From positions 56,964 through 120,963 of the forward strand of contig JAKAKJ010000084.1 in assembly GCA_021824575.1 (NCBI GenBank): 64,000 nt of DNA, written 5' to 3'. The notes under the pieces are model-generated. The model was given only the letters and a program-made list of their open reading frames with translations, had not been told where the DNA came from and ran no database searches. Positions 8,895-17,929 of the stretch are shown here, piece by piece. How positions within the stretch are numbered: the stretch's first letter is position 1; every line of letters begins with the position of its first letter. Source of the DNA: Chloroflexota bacterium (GTDB taxonomy: Bacteria > Chloroflexota > Anaerolineae > Anaerolineales > Villigracilaceae). Made by a program: the position numbers and the translations under genes.

Positions 8895-10754
8895 ATGCTT
8901 ATCGAACGAACTGACCTACGCAACATCGCCATCATTGCGCACGTGGACCACGGCAAAACCACGCTCGTGGATTTCCTTCTGCGACAGGCGCATACCTTCC
9001 GCGAGAACCAGCAAGTTGCCGAGCGCGTTATGGATTCCATTGATCTCGAACGCGAGCGCGGAATCACCATCCTTGCCAAAAACACGGCCATCACCATTCC
9101 CGATCCAAAGACCGGGCAGATGGTCAAGATCAACATCGTGGATACACCCGGCCACGCCGATTTCGGCGGCGAAGTCGAGCGCGTCATGAACATGGTGGAT
9201 GGCGTCCTGCTCCTCGTCGACGCGGCAGAAGGCCCCATGCCGCAAACGCGCTTTGTGCTCAAGAAGGCGCTCGAGATGGGACACAAAGCCATCGTTGTCA
9301 TCAACAAGGTGGATCGTAAGGATGCCGAGCCTGCGCGCGTGCTCAATGAAACATTCGATCTTTTTATCGAACTTGGCGCGAACGATGAGCAAGCGGATTT
9401 CCCCGTGATCTATGCCCAGGCGACGGCTGGCAAAGCGGGTCTCACACCGGACCTCGGACCAGACCTCCAGCCTTTATTCGATGTCATTCTCCGAAAAATC
9501 CCCGCGCCGCGCGTCGACCCGGATGCGCCTCTGCAAATGCTGGTGACGACTCTCGGCTACGATGATTATCGCGGCGTGACCGCGATGGGACGCGTTTTCG
9601 CAGGCAGGATCAGGGCCGGGCAAAAATTGGTTCGCATCAAAACCGATGGCGAGAACCTCCCAGAGTCTGTGCGCTATCTTTACACATTCCAGGGCTTGAG
9701 CAAAGTCGAAGTGGACGAAGTCAGCGCGGGCGATATTGTTTCGCTGGCTGGCCTCGAGGGAATTGCCATCGGCGAAACGCTGGCTGACCCGGAGAATCCC
9801 GTTGCTCTGCCAACCATCAAAGTTGAAGAACCGACTGTCCGCATGACATTCGGAGTCAACACCTCGCCATTTTCCGGCAAAGAAGGAAAATGGGGCACAT
9901 CCCGTAAACTGCGCGAGCGTTTGTTCGATGAACTTCGCACGAACGTTGCTTTACGAGTCGAGGAAACAGATACTGCTGAAAATTTCCTCGTCAGCGGGCG
10001 CGGCGAGTTGCATTTGGGAATCTTGATCGAAACGATGCGGCGCGAAGGATATGAATTTCAAGTCTCGCGACCCGAAGTGATCTTCCACAAAGCCGATGAC
10101 GGCTCACTGCTCGAGCCGTATGAGGAAGTCCACATCGAGACCAGCACCGAAACCGTTGGCGCTGTGGTGGAAATGCTCGGGGCGAGGCGCGGCAAAATGA
10201 TGGAGATGCACGATACGGGTCAAGGCACAGCGCGCATGGTTTACGTTGCCCCGACGCGCGGCCTGCTCGGATTCCGCTACCAGTTCCTCACGTCCACGCG
10301 CGGCGCGGGCGTGATGCACACCATCTTCAGCGGCTACGATGAAATGGCCGGGCCGATGTCCACGCGCACAACCGGTTCCATTGTTGCAATGGAAGCAGGC
10401 GATACGACCGCGTACGCTTTGAAGTCCGCCGAGGAACGCGGCGCATTGTTTGTGAATCCCGGCGTTGCGGTCTATGAAGGCATGGTCGTTGGTGAGGCCA
10501 GCCGCGGGCAGGACATTCCGATCAATGTCTGCCGCAAGAAACATTTGACTAACGTTCGTTCATCGCGCGGCGATATGGAAATCCGTCTTACGCCGCCGCG
10601 CCAAATGAGCCTCGACGAAGCGATTGAATATCTCGCAGATGATGAATTGCTGGAAGTGACGCCGCTTTCGTATCGCATTCGAAAACGCATCCTCGATACC
10701 GAAGAGCGCGGCAAGCAAACCAAGAAAGCCAAAGAAGCATTGGGCGAGGAATGA
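8895..10754 (+). CDS. typA: Translational GTPase TypA/BipA
   Basis: This is a ribosome-associated GTPase of the EF-G superfamily, implicated in 50S assembly at low temperature and in stress adaptation. The 619-residue protein has G1 '[12 protein letters not shown]', G2 '[11 protein letters not shown]', G3 '[11 protein letters not shown]' and G4 'NKVDRKDA'. EF-Tu-like domain 2 follows (about residues 205-300), then the EF-G-like domain and the TypA-specific C-terminal part ('[16 protein letters not shown]', '[22 protein letters not shown]'). The start codon is preceded by low-complexity CTCACTA-type repeat sequence with no strong ribosome binding site. A perfect terminator follows the stop. 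Confidence 0.97.
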   Translation: MLIERTDLRNIAIIAHVDHGKTTLVDFLLRQAHTFRENQQVAERVMDSIDLERERGITILAKNTAITIPDPKTGQMVKINIVDTPGHADFGGEVERVMNMVDGVLLLVDAAEGPMPQTRFVLKKALEMGHKAIVVINKVDRKDAEPARVLNETFDLFIELGANDEQADFPVIYAQATAGKAGLTPDLGPDLQPLFDVILRKIPAPRVDPDAPLQMLVTTLGYDDYRGVTAMGRVFAGRIRAGQKLVRIKTDGENLPESVRYLYTFQGLSKVEVDEVSAGDIVSLAGLEGIAIGETLADPENPVALPTIKVEEPTVRMTFGVNTSPFSGKEGKWGTSRKLRERLFDELRTNVALRVEETDTAENFLVSGRGELHLGILIETMRREGYEFQVSRPEVIFHKADDGSLLEPYEEVHIETSTETVGAVVEMLGARRGKMMEMHDTGQGTARMVYVAPTRGLLGFRYQFLTSTRGAGVMHTIFSGYDEMAGPMSTRTTGSIVAMEAGDTTAYALKSAEERGALFVNPGVAVYEGMVVGEASRGQDIPINVCRKKHLTNVRSSRGDMEIRLTPPRQMSLDEAIEYLADDELLEVTPLSYRIRKRILDTEERGKQTKKAKEALGEE

Positions 10755-10755
10755 A

Positions 10756-10795
10756 AGAACTTCCGAAGTCAAAGACTTCGGAAGTTCTGTTTTTT
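10756..10795 (+). terminator. Rho-independent terminator after typA
   Basis: A perfect 15-bp stem, AGAACTTCCGAAGTC, with an AAA loop and its complement, is followed by GTTTTTT. It overlaps the base after the typA stop and lies just before the convergent SH3 lipoprotein's stop codon. Confidence 0.92.
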
Positions 10796-10796
10796 G

Positions 10797-11609
10797 CTAA
10801 GGGCATGCAGAGCTTACGCTGGTTATTGCTGACGTGCCGTATGCATTGGCAGCTGCAACACCAAATTGCACCGCGCCTGATGGAGTTGGATTGATTGGAA
10901 GATATGTAATCGTATACTGGGTGGTTGACAATTGGAGAAATAGCTTCCCATTGACATAAATGTTATAAGAGGCTGCATTGCTTACATTCGTCCATGTCAG
11001 GGCATCGCTGCGGCTTGTAAGGACCTTGACTGGAAAGTAAATGAACTGACAGCTTGTGATTACGGTTAGCTTGGAAGGCGCAGAGGGCGGTAATGCGATT
11101 TTTATAATGCCCGGATTAATGACTGGACTGATGGGAATGATCGGTTTGTTGGTAGGGGCGGCAGATGGTTTCGTAGGCTTTGGGGTGGGAGGATTGGCCG
11201 CGACCTGTGTGGGCGGCGCGGAGGGCGGCGCGATTTCGGCCAGTGTGCTTGTATTACCCTGCACTGTGGCATAAGCTCCCCAAAGCCAGCACGTTCCGCC
11301 GGTTGGCGTGTTGATGATCCAGTAATTCGAAGCGGAATATTTTCCCACCACTTGTGCGGTCGCGCCCGGTTGGAAAACCAGCACCAATGAATAACTTGGA
11401 TCGGGGCCGGTCCGGCAATTCGTGGCCGTGCTGACGCTTACCATCGGCACGGACGACGTCGGCGTCAGCGCGGGCGCGGCCGTCTGCGTTGGCTGGGCAG
11501 TAAATGTTGGTGTGGTGTCCGCTCCGGGTTTCTGCGCCGGAAGATTGCACGCCAGGATCGCAACTAAAATGGCAGAAATCGCTAACAATAATTTTCTGTT
11601 CGTGTTCAT
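10797..11609 (-). CDS. SH3-domain lipoprotein, paralog 1 of 4
   Basis: This is a 270-residue exported lipoprotein. Lipobox 'AILAC' places the lipidated Cys at residue 21, followed by a Thr/Pro/Ala linker. A bacterial SH3-like domain covers about residues 57-120 ('NCRTGPDPSYSLV', then 'GGTCWLWGAYATV'). A second Pro-rich linker leads to a C-terminal Fn3-like domain (about 178-270, 'LTWTNVSNAASYNIYVNGK'). Such SH3b modules commonly bind cell-wall peptides or proteins; the actual ligand is unknown. The ATG at 11609 follows GGAGGTTGTTGTC; the ORF track adds 20 residues. It is the last of four tandem paralogs and the only one without the 'VAxTxQAxT' motif after the lipobox. Confidence 0.8.
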   Translation of the reverse strand: MNTNRKLLLAISAILVAILACNLPAQKPGADTTPTFTAQPTQTAAPALTPTSSVPMVSVSTATNCRTGPDPSYSLVLVFQPGATAQVVGKYSASNYWIINTPTGGTCWLWGAYATVQGNTSTLAEIAPPSAPPTQVAANPPTPKPTKPSAAPTNKPIIPISPVINPGIIKIALPPSAPSKLTVITSCQFIYFPVKVLTSRSDALTWTNVSNAASYNIYVNGKLFLQLSTTQYTITYLPINPTPSGAVQFGVAAANAYGTSAITSVSSACP

Positions 11610-11723
11610 GACAACAACCTCCAATTCAGTTGTATTTTGCTTCGTCATGAACACAAAGCCAATCCCCAAAATGTACCGAGGAGATTGGGGTCGTTTGCGA
11701 TGCGGGGTGGAACGGACCTTGAA

Positions 11724-12539
11724 TTATCCGCAGTGATGGACTTCGATGGTCACGATGCTGGAGACTTCGGAGTTGTTGAACGCCTGCACACCATAAGTAA
11801 CATCCCGGTGACCAAAGTGGACGAAAGTATCAGTGTAGGAACTTGCATGAGCATGAAGAGTCGCGATTTGTCTTCCATTCCTGTACACGCGTACGCCTGT
11901 CTGGTCGTTGTCAGTGTTCGTCCATCGGAAGACCACCGTCCATTGCGACGCATTATTCCCCCACCAATAATCATCCGGGTCAGGCGTGGATGAAAGGGCT
12001 GTGCTGCTGCAGGAGACGCGCGGGTTGCGCGGTTCGCTCAAGGTGTAGTTCGATGCTGCTGGTGTCGCCGGCGCGGGGAGATTGCTAGTATCGCCGCTCA
12101 CGCTCGCATATTGTCCCGAAAGCCAGCAAACTGTGCCGGGATAATTTGGCACATCAATGATCCAGTAATTATCGGCCGCATCTTCTCCCTCCACCGTTAC
12201 CGTGATTCCCGGTCGGATCGTGATCACGAGGCCATAATATGCGCTGGGGCCAGCGTAACAATTTGTCGCGACGCTCACGCTCAAAGTCGGCGGCAGCGGC
12301 GTGTTGGTGGGCGTCGGCGTCAGGCTTGGAGTCGGCGTATTGGCAGGAGTGGCGGAAAGCGCCTCTTGTGTAAAAACTTCCAAAGTGCCCGCCACCATCG
12401 TCGAGACCTGCTGTATACCAGTGAGCGTGGGCGTCTGCGTTGCATTGGAAGAGGGCGCGCCCAAATCAACTGTCACACTGCAAGCCAGCCCAATCAGGGC
12501 AATCCCAAACAGGAGGAAGATTTTTTTGAGAGGCGTCAT
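11724..12539 (-). CDS. SH3-domain lipoprotein, paralog 2 of 4
   Basis: This 271-residue lipoprotein has the same plan as its neighbours: lipobox 'LIGLAC' near residue 18, the helical motif 'VSTMVAGTLEVFTQEA', a PT-rich linker ('PANTPTPSLTPTPTNTP'), an SH3-like domain ('NCYAGPSAYYGLV', 'GTVCWLSGQYASV') and a C-terminal Fn3-like domain ('WTVVFRWTNTDNDQTGVRVYRN'). The start at 12539 is chosen because GAAGGA sits seven bases upstream; the in-frame ATG at 12545 is too close to it. It is separated from the next paralog by 114 bases and probably belongs to one cluster. Function unknown beyond surface location. Confidence 0.8.
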   Translation of the reverse strand: MTPLKKIFLLFGIALIGLACSVTVDLGAPSSNATQTPTLTGIQQVSTMVAGTLEVFTQEALSATPANTPTPSLTPTPTNTPLPPTLSVSVATNCYAGPSAYYGLVITIRPGITVTVEGEDAADNYWIIDVPNYPGTVCWLSGQYASVSGDTSNLPAPATPAASNYTLSEPRNPRVSCSSTALSSTPDPDDYWWGNNASQWTVVFRWTNTDNDQTGVRVYRNGRQIATLHAHASSYTDTFVHFGHRDVTYGVQAFNNSEVSSIVTIEVHHCG

Positions 12540-12756
12540 ATCCATTCCTTCTACATGAAATATCTTTCCCTCTTGTGCCAACTATACTCCAATCGCCAAA
12601 CGCAGATGTGTATTTTATGTGTAGATTTCGTCAGAGAATCGAAGCTTTTGGGGGTGAGGCATTTGGGAAATAACTCAAAGCGCGCCAGGGTTTGATTTTC
12701 ATGACGCGCTTTATTTTGCGAAATTCGCGTGCGGAGTTTTTATCTTCGCCCCGAAT

Positions 12757-13503
12757 TTATTGACAGGCGAAACTGATTGACCGCTGGCCGGACGCGCCGA
12801 CCGCATTGTAGGCTTCCACACTGAAAGTGACCGTGGCTCCAACCGGGACATTCGTAACATCCTGATAGGTAGTGGCATTGGCCGGCAGATCAGCAATCAA
12901 TGTATTATCGCGATAGACGTGATAGCCCGTTTCATTATTGGCATTATCTGCCCAATTGAGAGTCGTCGTCAGACTTGAGCAGGGGCCAACCCATTGATAG
13001 AAAAGACTCCCGGGGCGGGCTGGGACGCCGCTCGCCGCGCCGGCTGTCGGTGTGATATCCGGCAGGCTGGCGAAATTTCCGCTTGCAGTCGCGTATTCAC
13101 CGGAAGCCCAGCAAGTATCTTGTGACTGCGGAAGCTGGACGAGCCAGTAATTATCCGCCGTGTCTCTTCCCAGGATGGTGAGCTTTGTGCCGGGATTGAA
13201 GGCGGTGATCAACTGGAAACTGGTTCCAGGCCCGCTTCGGCAATTGGTCGGATTGTTGATCGTCAAGACCGGAGCGGTGGATGTGGATGCTGGCGCCGCA
13301 GGCGATGCAAAAGGCGCGGGTGTGTTGGCTGGCGTTTGACCCTTGACCACCGATTCGGTCGCGGCTTGCAGCGTCTGCGCGACGATGGTGGCTGCCGCAT
13401 CGTTCAAATTCGAAGTTGGCGGTGCGTTGACGCCGATGTTGCACGCTGTTATGACAAATGCCAGAAAACCAAAGGTTGCCAAGCGCATTGTTTTCGATTT
13501 CAT
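12757..13503 (-). CDS. SH3-domain lipoprotein, paralog 3 of 4
   Basis: This is a 248-residue lipoprotein with lipobox 'VITAC' near residue 21, the conserved 'AAATIVAQTLQAATES' motif, a short PA-rich linker, an SH3-like domain ('NCRSGPGTSFQLI', 'QDTCWASGEYATA') and an Fn3-like C-terminus ('TTLNWADNANNETGYHVYRDN'). Cysteine pairs in the SH3 part suggest a disulfide in the exported protein. The ATG at 13503 has AGGAGAACT upstream. Paralog 4 ends only 22 bases upstream, so those two are surely co-transcribed. An inverted repeat (AAAGCGCG...CGCGCTTT, about 12677-12708) lies in the 217-base gap downstream and may be a weak 3' signal. Confidence 0.8.
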   Translation of the reverse strand: MKSKTMRLATFGFLAFVITACNIGVNAPPTSNLNDAAATIVAQTLQAATESVVKGQTPANTPAPFASPAAPASTSTAPVLTINNPTNCRSGPGTSFQLITAFNPGTKLTILGRDTADNYWLVQLPQSQDTCWASGEYATASGNFASLPDITPTAGAASGVPARPGSLFYQWVGPCSSLTTTLNWADNANNETGYHVYRDNTLIADLPANATTYQDVTNVPVGATVTFSVEAYNAVGASGQRSISFACQ

Positions 13504-13525
13504 AGTTCTCCTCAAGTTGGATGAT

Positions 13526-14266
13526 TTATCTGCTGCAAGTGACGGTGATCTTCGTTTGTGCCGATTCTCCTACATCGTTGTAGACGGATATGCCGTACGT
13601 CACGCTTCCGCCCGGAACGATGATTGCCGTATCCTGATAAGCTGTTGTGCCAGCGGGCAAGTCAGCAATTTGAGTGTCGTTGCGGAACACGCGATACCCA
13701 TTTGCGTCTTTCGTGGCATACCAACTTAGATTCGTCGTCACACTCTCGCTGCCGCTGGCAGTATAGGAGCAAAGGAAGGGATAATTTATCGTTCCTTTGG
13801 CAACCGGCAGGGGCGGACTTTGCGTGCTGGGCTGCGGCGTGACTTCAGGCAGAGATTGAAAATCTCCGGTGGGGGAGCCGTCTTGAGCCATCACCCAACA
13901 GACATCCGTGCCGTTCGGCGCCTTGACCAGCCATGCGCTCTGCGGCGTGTCCCTTCCAATCAGTTCCACAGTCGTGCCTGCAGTTAATGTCGCGACGATC
14001 CTGAAATTCGGGCTTGTGCCTGTCCGGCAATTTACGTTGCCATTGATATATAAAAATGGTTTGGCAAAGGTTGGTGTGGCGGACGGAAGAGGCGTCGGCG
14101 TGTGGTGAGATGCGGCTTGCGTGGCCGCCTGGAAGGTCGAGGCCACGAGTGTGGAGGCCGCTTCGGCCACGGTCAGCGGTTGGGGCGTTGGGGGCGCAGT
14201 CCCGCAGGCGGAGGCGAGCAACACCAGCGCACCCGCCAGAGTCAAAAAGGCTTTGCGTGAGTTCAT
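13526..14266 (-). CDS. SH3-domain lipoprotein, paralog 4 of 4
   Basis: This is a 246-residue lipoprotein and the first gene of the tandem set in transcription order. It has a signal peptide with lipobox 'LLASAC' (Cys about residue 21), the 'AASTLVASTFQAATQAA' motif, a Thr/Pro linker, an SH3-like domain ('NCRTGTSPNFRIV', 'GTDVCWVMAQDG') and an Fn3-like end ('TTNLSWYATKDANGYRVFRND'). The four proteins share architecture and order of motifs but have diverged considerably, suggesting old tandem duplication. Ligand and role are unknown; a cell-surface binding or adhesion role is the most that can be inferred. Confidence 0.8.
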   Translation of the reverse strand: MNSRKAFLTLAGALVLLASACGTAPPTPQPLTVAEAASTLVASTFQAATQAASHHTPTPLPSATPTFAKPFLYINGNVNCRTGTSPNFRIVATLTAGTTVELIGRDTPQSAWLVKAPNGTDVCWVMAQDGSPTGDFQSLPEVTPQPSTQSPPLPVAKGTINYPFLCSYTASGSESVTTNLSWYATKDANGYRVFRNDTQIADLPAGTTAYQDTAIIVPGGSVTYGISVYNDVGESAQTKITVTCSR

Positions 14267-14338
14267 GCGATTTTCTGATCCTGACTTTATGTTTTATATC
14301 TTTATAACATAAAAGTCGCCGGGCTTAATTAATGTCCC

Positions 14339-14890
14339 CTAATGTTTGCGCGCCACTTTCCTGAAGAACAAGTCGAGTAAGATTGGGTCGAAAAACTCGG
14401 CGTCGTGTTCCATGATCTGCAGGGACTTTTTATTCGAATAGGCGGGCCGGTAACCGCGGTCGCTGGTCAGCGCGTCGTATGTGTCTGCAATGCGGATGAT
14501 GCGCGCACCGACTGGAATCTCCTCGCCTTTTATTTTATTTGGGTAACCGCTTCCGTCAAAATTTTCGTGATGGTTCAGGATGATCGAATGGATGGATGGA
14601 TCAATATCCAAATTTTCCACAAGGTTTGCGCCGATGTTGGCGTGCTGCTGCACCATGATGTATTCGGCTTCTGTGAATCGTCCCGGCTTGTTGATGACGA
14701 ATTCGTTGATGGCGATCTTGCCAATATCGTGAATCGACGCGGCGAATTTCAAAAGCTCCAATTCTTCTGCCTTCAAATCTGCGGCCCTGCCAAGTGCGAA
14801 GGCATATTCAGTCACGTGATCCGAATGTTTCTCGGCATGCGGATCGCGCAGCCCGATCAGCCGGATGAGGAATGGTAGTAATGTGGTCAT
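14339..14890 (-). CDS. HD-GYP domain phosphodiesterase-like protein
   Basis: This is a 183-residue cytoplasmic protein that is almost entirely an HD-GYP domain. The metal-binding motifs are 'HSDHVTEYA', 'IHDIGKIAINEFVINK', 'VQQHANIGANLV', 'LNHHENFDGSGYP' and 'RIIRIADTYDALTSDRGYR', the canonical HD and GYP boxes. Family members hydrolyse cyclic di-GMP or related cyclic dinucleotides. It lacks any visible sensor or receiver domain. The start at 14890 is 13 bases after the hmgA stop, making it the last gene of the tyrosine operon; the ORF-track extension runs back into hmgA. Its role there is unclear. Confidence 0.85.
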   Translation of the reverse strand: MTTLLPFLIRLIGLRDPHAEKHSDHVTEYAFALGRAADLKAEELELLKFAASIHDIGKIAINEFVINKPGRFTEAEYIMVQQHANIGANLVENLDIDPSIHSIILNHHENFDGSGYPNKIKGEEIPVGARIIRIADTYDALTSDRGYRPAYSNKKSLQIMEHDAEFFDPILLDLFFRKVARKH

Positions 14891-14903
14891 CGTTGATCGT
14901 TTG

Positions 14904-16070
14904 TTATTCACCGTTTCCTTCGAGCCAGCTTGCCATGTATTCCGGCTTCTCCATTTCAACGGCTTGCCTGGTAAGCTGCAGCGGATAAAACGCATCCACC
15001 ATCACGGCCAGTTCGTTGGTCTCCTTTTTGCCAATCGAAGCTTCGGTCATGCCGGGCTGCGGACCGTGCGGCAAGCCATACGGATGCAGGCTGATGTCGT
15101 ACTGGTCAATGCCTTTGCGCGACATGAAGTTGCCCTCGGCATAATAAATCACTTCATCCGAATTTATGTTCGAATGATTGTAAGGTGCGGGAATGCTTTC
15201 AGGATGATAGTCGAACAAACGCGGCACGAATGAACAGACGACGAAGTTGTGTCCCTGAAAAGTTTGATGAGCGGGCGGCGGCTGGTGGACGCGTCCGGTG
15301 ATGGGTTCGAAGTCGCCGATGTTGAAAATCCATGGATAAAGATAACCGTCCCAGCCGATGACATCGAACGGATGATGATCCAGTTCATGGCAGGTTAGGC
15401 GGTCACGCACCTTGATGTGGACCTCGAACTGGCCGCGCTCCGTGTGTGTCTCCAACTCTGACGGAACGCGGATGTCGCGCTCCGAATACGGTGCGTGCTC
15501 GAGCATTTGTCCGTAATCGTTTCGATAGCGGCGCGGCGGTTCGATCTGCGACGGAGCCTCGATCACAAAAAAGCGAGCTTCTTTTGATTCAAGGATCATC
15601 TGCCAAGTCGTCCCGAAAGGTATAACGATGTAATCGCCGGAATGAAACGGCAGGTTGCCAAATTGTGTCTTCAGTACGCCATTTCCTTCATGGACGAACC
15701 ACGTCTCGTAGGCTTGGGCGTTGCGATAGAAATAATCCATGCTTTTGGATGCGCGCGCCACGCCGAGGATCACGTCGTTGTTGCCGAGGAGCGGAGTCCG
15801 CGCCGAAACGGGATCCGCTCCGAGCGGGGCTTGAACCGTTCTGAACGCGCGGTGACGGATCGGGCCGAAGTCCACGTATTCGGGTTTGAGCGATCCATAG
15901 TCTTCGGTCTTCATCACGCGCGGCGGCAAATAGTGATGATAAAGAATGGACTGGATGGATGAAAATCCCTCCAGTCCCATCAGTTCTTCACGATAAAGTT
16001 TGCCGTCCGGCTTTCTGAATTGTGTGTGTCGCTTATGCGGAATTTCGCCAAGCTTATGATAGAAAGGCAT
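14904..16070 (-). CDS. hmgA: Homogentisate 1,2-dioxygenase
   Basis: HmgA opens the ring of homogentisate to maleylacetoacetate with Fe(II) and O2. The 388-residue cupin-like protein shows 'FGPIRHRAFRT', 'GNGVLKTQFG' and 'YIVIPFGTTWQMI', the region 'CHELDHHPFDVIGWDGYLYP', 'RVHQPPPAHQTFQGHNFVVC', and the iron-ligand-rich C-terminus with 'PYNHSNINSDEVIYYAEGNF' and 'HPYGLPHGPQPG'. The length is somewhat shorter than the roughly 430-residue proteobacterial enzymes. Start 16070 has GGAGCTAGTA upstream. It sits in one operon with hpd and the fumarylacetoacetase-family gene, which strongly supports the assignment. Confidence 0.93.
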   Translation of the reverse strand: MPFYHKLGEIPHKRHTQFRKPDGKLYREELMGLEGFSSIQSILYHHYLPPRVMKTEDYGSLKPEYVDFGPIRHRAFRTVQAPLGADPVSARTPLLGNNDVILGVARASKSMDYFYRNAQAYETWFVHEGNGVLKTQFGNLPFHSGDYIVIPFGTTWQMILESKEARFFVIEAPSQIEPPRRYRNDYGQMLEHAPYSERDIRVPSELETHTERGQFEVHIKVRDRLTCHELDHHPFDVIGWDGYLYPWIFNIGDFEPITGRVHQPPPAHQTFQGHNFVVCSFVPRLFDYHPESIPAPYNHSNINSDEVIYYAEGNFMSRKGIDQYDISLHPYGLPHGPQPGMTEASIGKKETNELAVMVDAFYPLQLTRQAVEMEKPEYMASWLEGNGE

Positions 16071-16134
16071 TACTAGCTCCTTTGCTGACAATAAACGGAC
16101 ATCTACCAATTAAATGTGATAAGGGCAAATTTTC

Positions 16135-17067
16135 TTACGGGGTAATTGTAATGGACTGAATCAAAGCATCCAAAATGATAATGGAGGGGGCAAACGAATC
16201 CGGCGAGGTTGCATTCATCTTGTCGGTGATTGCCTGATAATAATTATTGAACACAGTTGCATCTGGGCTGTTGTAATCCGGGAATGGGACCCCGCCAGCC
16301 GGGAGGGGCGCATTGGGGTCGATTCCGTTTGCGAGGAGCGGCGCTTGTATCGGCAGCACGACGATGATGTAATATTTCCCGTCATTGGTCAATCCCTCGA
16401 AATTATAGAACGTGGCGCTGTTATTGATTGGCCCAACCGCCTGTCCATATTGAGTTACAAAGCGTGCGCCTGATCCGTTCTTGAATTGAATGAGCTTTGC
16501 CTGTGCGGCGAACATGGACGCCGCATTGAAGTTCGGAACCTGCGGCAGGTTTTCGTTGGTTAAAGGCGAGGATGGACTTGACAATATGGCTTGAAGACGC
16601 TGCAGGCTGATCCTGGCGCCGTCATACATGGACGCGTATTCCTGCGCTGGGTAAACATCAATGAAGACCTGAGAAAAATGATCAGCAGGGAGGTTGTAAT
16701 TGTCGAGCGTAAATTCAATATGGGCTGGTGCGACTGCCCACGGCCCGTTGTTTTGATCGCTGGGGTTATTCGGGATGGCCTGCGGTGACGCGCCGCTGGC
16801 AAGTCCGCTTGGGATAATGAAGCTGACGTTTTGAAACGAAACCGGAATTCCCGCCGGTTGGGCTGCTTGTGTTGGGGCTGGCTGTGTTGGCGGAATTGAT
16901 GATGTGGCCGCGGGCGCAGCGGCGGTGACCGCTTGGATCGTCCCCGCTACGATGGTGGCGACATTTTGCTGATCCGGCGCGGTTGTTGTCGGCGCCGACG
17001 CGATACTGCAAGCCAAAATCAAACCGGCCATGGCAAAAACAAAAAAGACTTTCTTGAAATTTTGCAT
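16135..17067 (-). CDS. Lipoprotein of unknown function in the tyrosine operon (copy B)
   Basis: This is a 310-residue lipoprotein with lipobox 'LILACS' near residue 20, the 'VATIVAGTIQAVTAAA' motif shared with the SH3 lipoproteins, then a PTQ-rich linker. The roughly 240-residue C-terminal domain has no family I can name. Conserved with copy A are 'GPWAVAPAHIEF', 'FVTQYGQAV' and 'YNFEGLTNDGKYYIIVVLP', plus a C-terminal 'IILDALIQSI'. It follows copy A by 7 bases with its own GAGGAG site. It looks like a duplicated extracytoplasmic domain, possibly substrate-binding or sensory; that is inference from its place between catabolic genes. Confidence 0.8.
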   Translation of the reverse strand: MQNFKKVFFVFAMAGLILACSIASAPTTTAPDQQNVATIVAGTIQAVTAAAPAATSSIPPTQPAPTQAAQPAGIPVSFQNVSFIIPSGLASGASPQAIPNNPSDQNNGPWAVAPAHIEFTLDNYNLPADHFSQVFIDVYPAQEYASMYDGARISLQRLQAILSSPSSPLTNENLPQVPNFNAASMFAAQAKLIQFKNGSGARFVTQYGQAVGPINNSATFYNFEGLTNDGKYYIIVVLPIQAPLLANGIDPNAPLPAGGVPFPDYNSPDATVFNNYYQAITDKMNATSPDSFAPSIIILDALIQSITITP

Positions 17068-17074
17068 GTTCTCC

Positions 17075-17929
17075 TCATTGTGTTGAAATGGATTGAATGA
17101 GCGCATCGAGCGAAGTCAACGTTGGACTGAACTGATCAGGCTGGGCCGCGTTGATCAGATTTGTGATTTGGCTGTAATAATTTTCAAAGTCCGGGCCGGA
17201 TGCGTTATTTTGCGGGAACGGAATCCCGCCGGATGGGATTGGCGAACTGGGATTATTGTCAATCGGGAGGAATGGCAATTGAGTTGGCAGGGTCGCGATG
17301 ATGTAATACTTGCCGTCGCTCGTCAATCCTTGGAAATGATAAAACAAACCGCTGTTGCTGACGGGCGCAATACCATTACCGTACTGAGTGACCAATCGCA
17401 CGCCCGCGCCGTTTTTGAAGGATATCGTCTGCATCTGTGCTGCAATCACTTGACCCGCGTTGAAAAACGGAATGCCTGGCATATTCTCCGCTGCCAGCGG
17501 AATGGTTTTGTTGACGATGCCTTGCACGCGCCGGATGTTTTCCTTCACTTGGTCGGACATGGAAGAAAAATCTTCCGCAGGATACACGAGTATTTGAGGG
17601 CGTTGATAGAAAGTAACCTGGCTGTAATTATCGAGCAAAATCTCGATATGTTCTGGTGCGATAGCCCAGGGACCCAGCTGCTGTGAATCTGTAAGCGCAG
17701 GGACAGTGCCGGTCAATGCGTTTGTTGCCAGTCCTCGAGGAATGGTCAAACTGACATTGCCATACGTGACGTTGTTGAAGTTTGGAACAGCCGTATGCGC
17801 CTGAACCGTTGATGCAACTACCGTTGCTACATCCGACTGAGATGGAGCCGCGGGAGCACCGAAACCACAAGCCAAAATAACTGGAATGGCAGCAGCTGCA
17901 ATGAGTCTAATCAGTGTTTTTGATTTCAT
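17075..17929 (-). CDS. Lipoprotein of unknown function in the tyrosine operon (copy A)
   Basis: This is a 284-residue lipoprotein and sister of copy B. The signal peptide ends in 'VILAC' (Cys about residue 21), followed by 'DVATVVASTVQAHTA' and almost no linker. The shared domain shows 'GPWAIAPEHIEI', 'VTQYGNGIA', 'YHFQGLTSDGKYYIIATLP' and ends 'LTSLDALIQSIS'. The start overlaps the end of the cupin gene by 23 bases, so translation is likely coupled. No known family is recognised. The presence of two copies directly upstream of hmgA suggests a function tied to aromatic substrate use at the cell surface, but this is untested. Confidence 0.8.
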   Translation of the reverse strand: MKSKTLIRLIAAAAIPVILACGFGAPAAPSQSDVATVVASTVQAHTAVPNFNNVTYGNVSLTIPRGLATNALTGTVPALTDSQQLGPWAIAPEHIEILLDNYSQVTFYQRPQILVYPAEDFSSMSDQVKENIRRVQGIVNKTIPLAAENMPGIPFFNAGQVIAAQMQTISFKNGAGVRLVTQYGNGIAPVSNSGLFYHFQGLTSDGKYYIIATLPTQLPFLPIDNNPSSPIPSGGIPFPQNNASGPDFENYYSQITNLINAAQPDQFSPTLTSLDALIQSISTQ

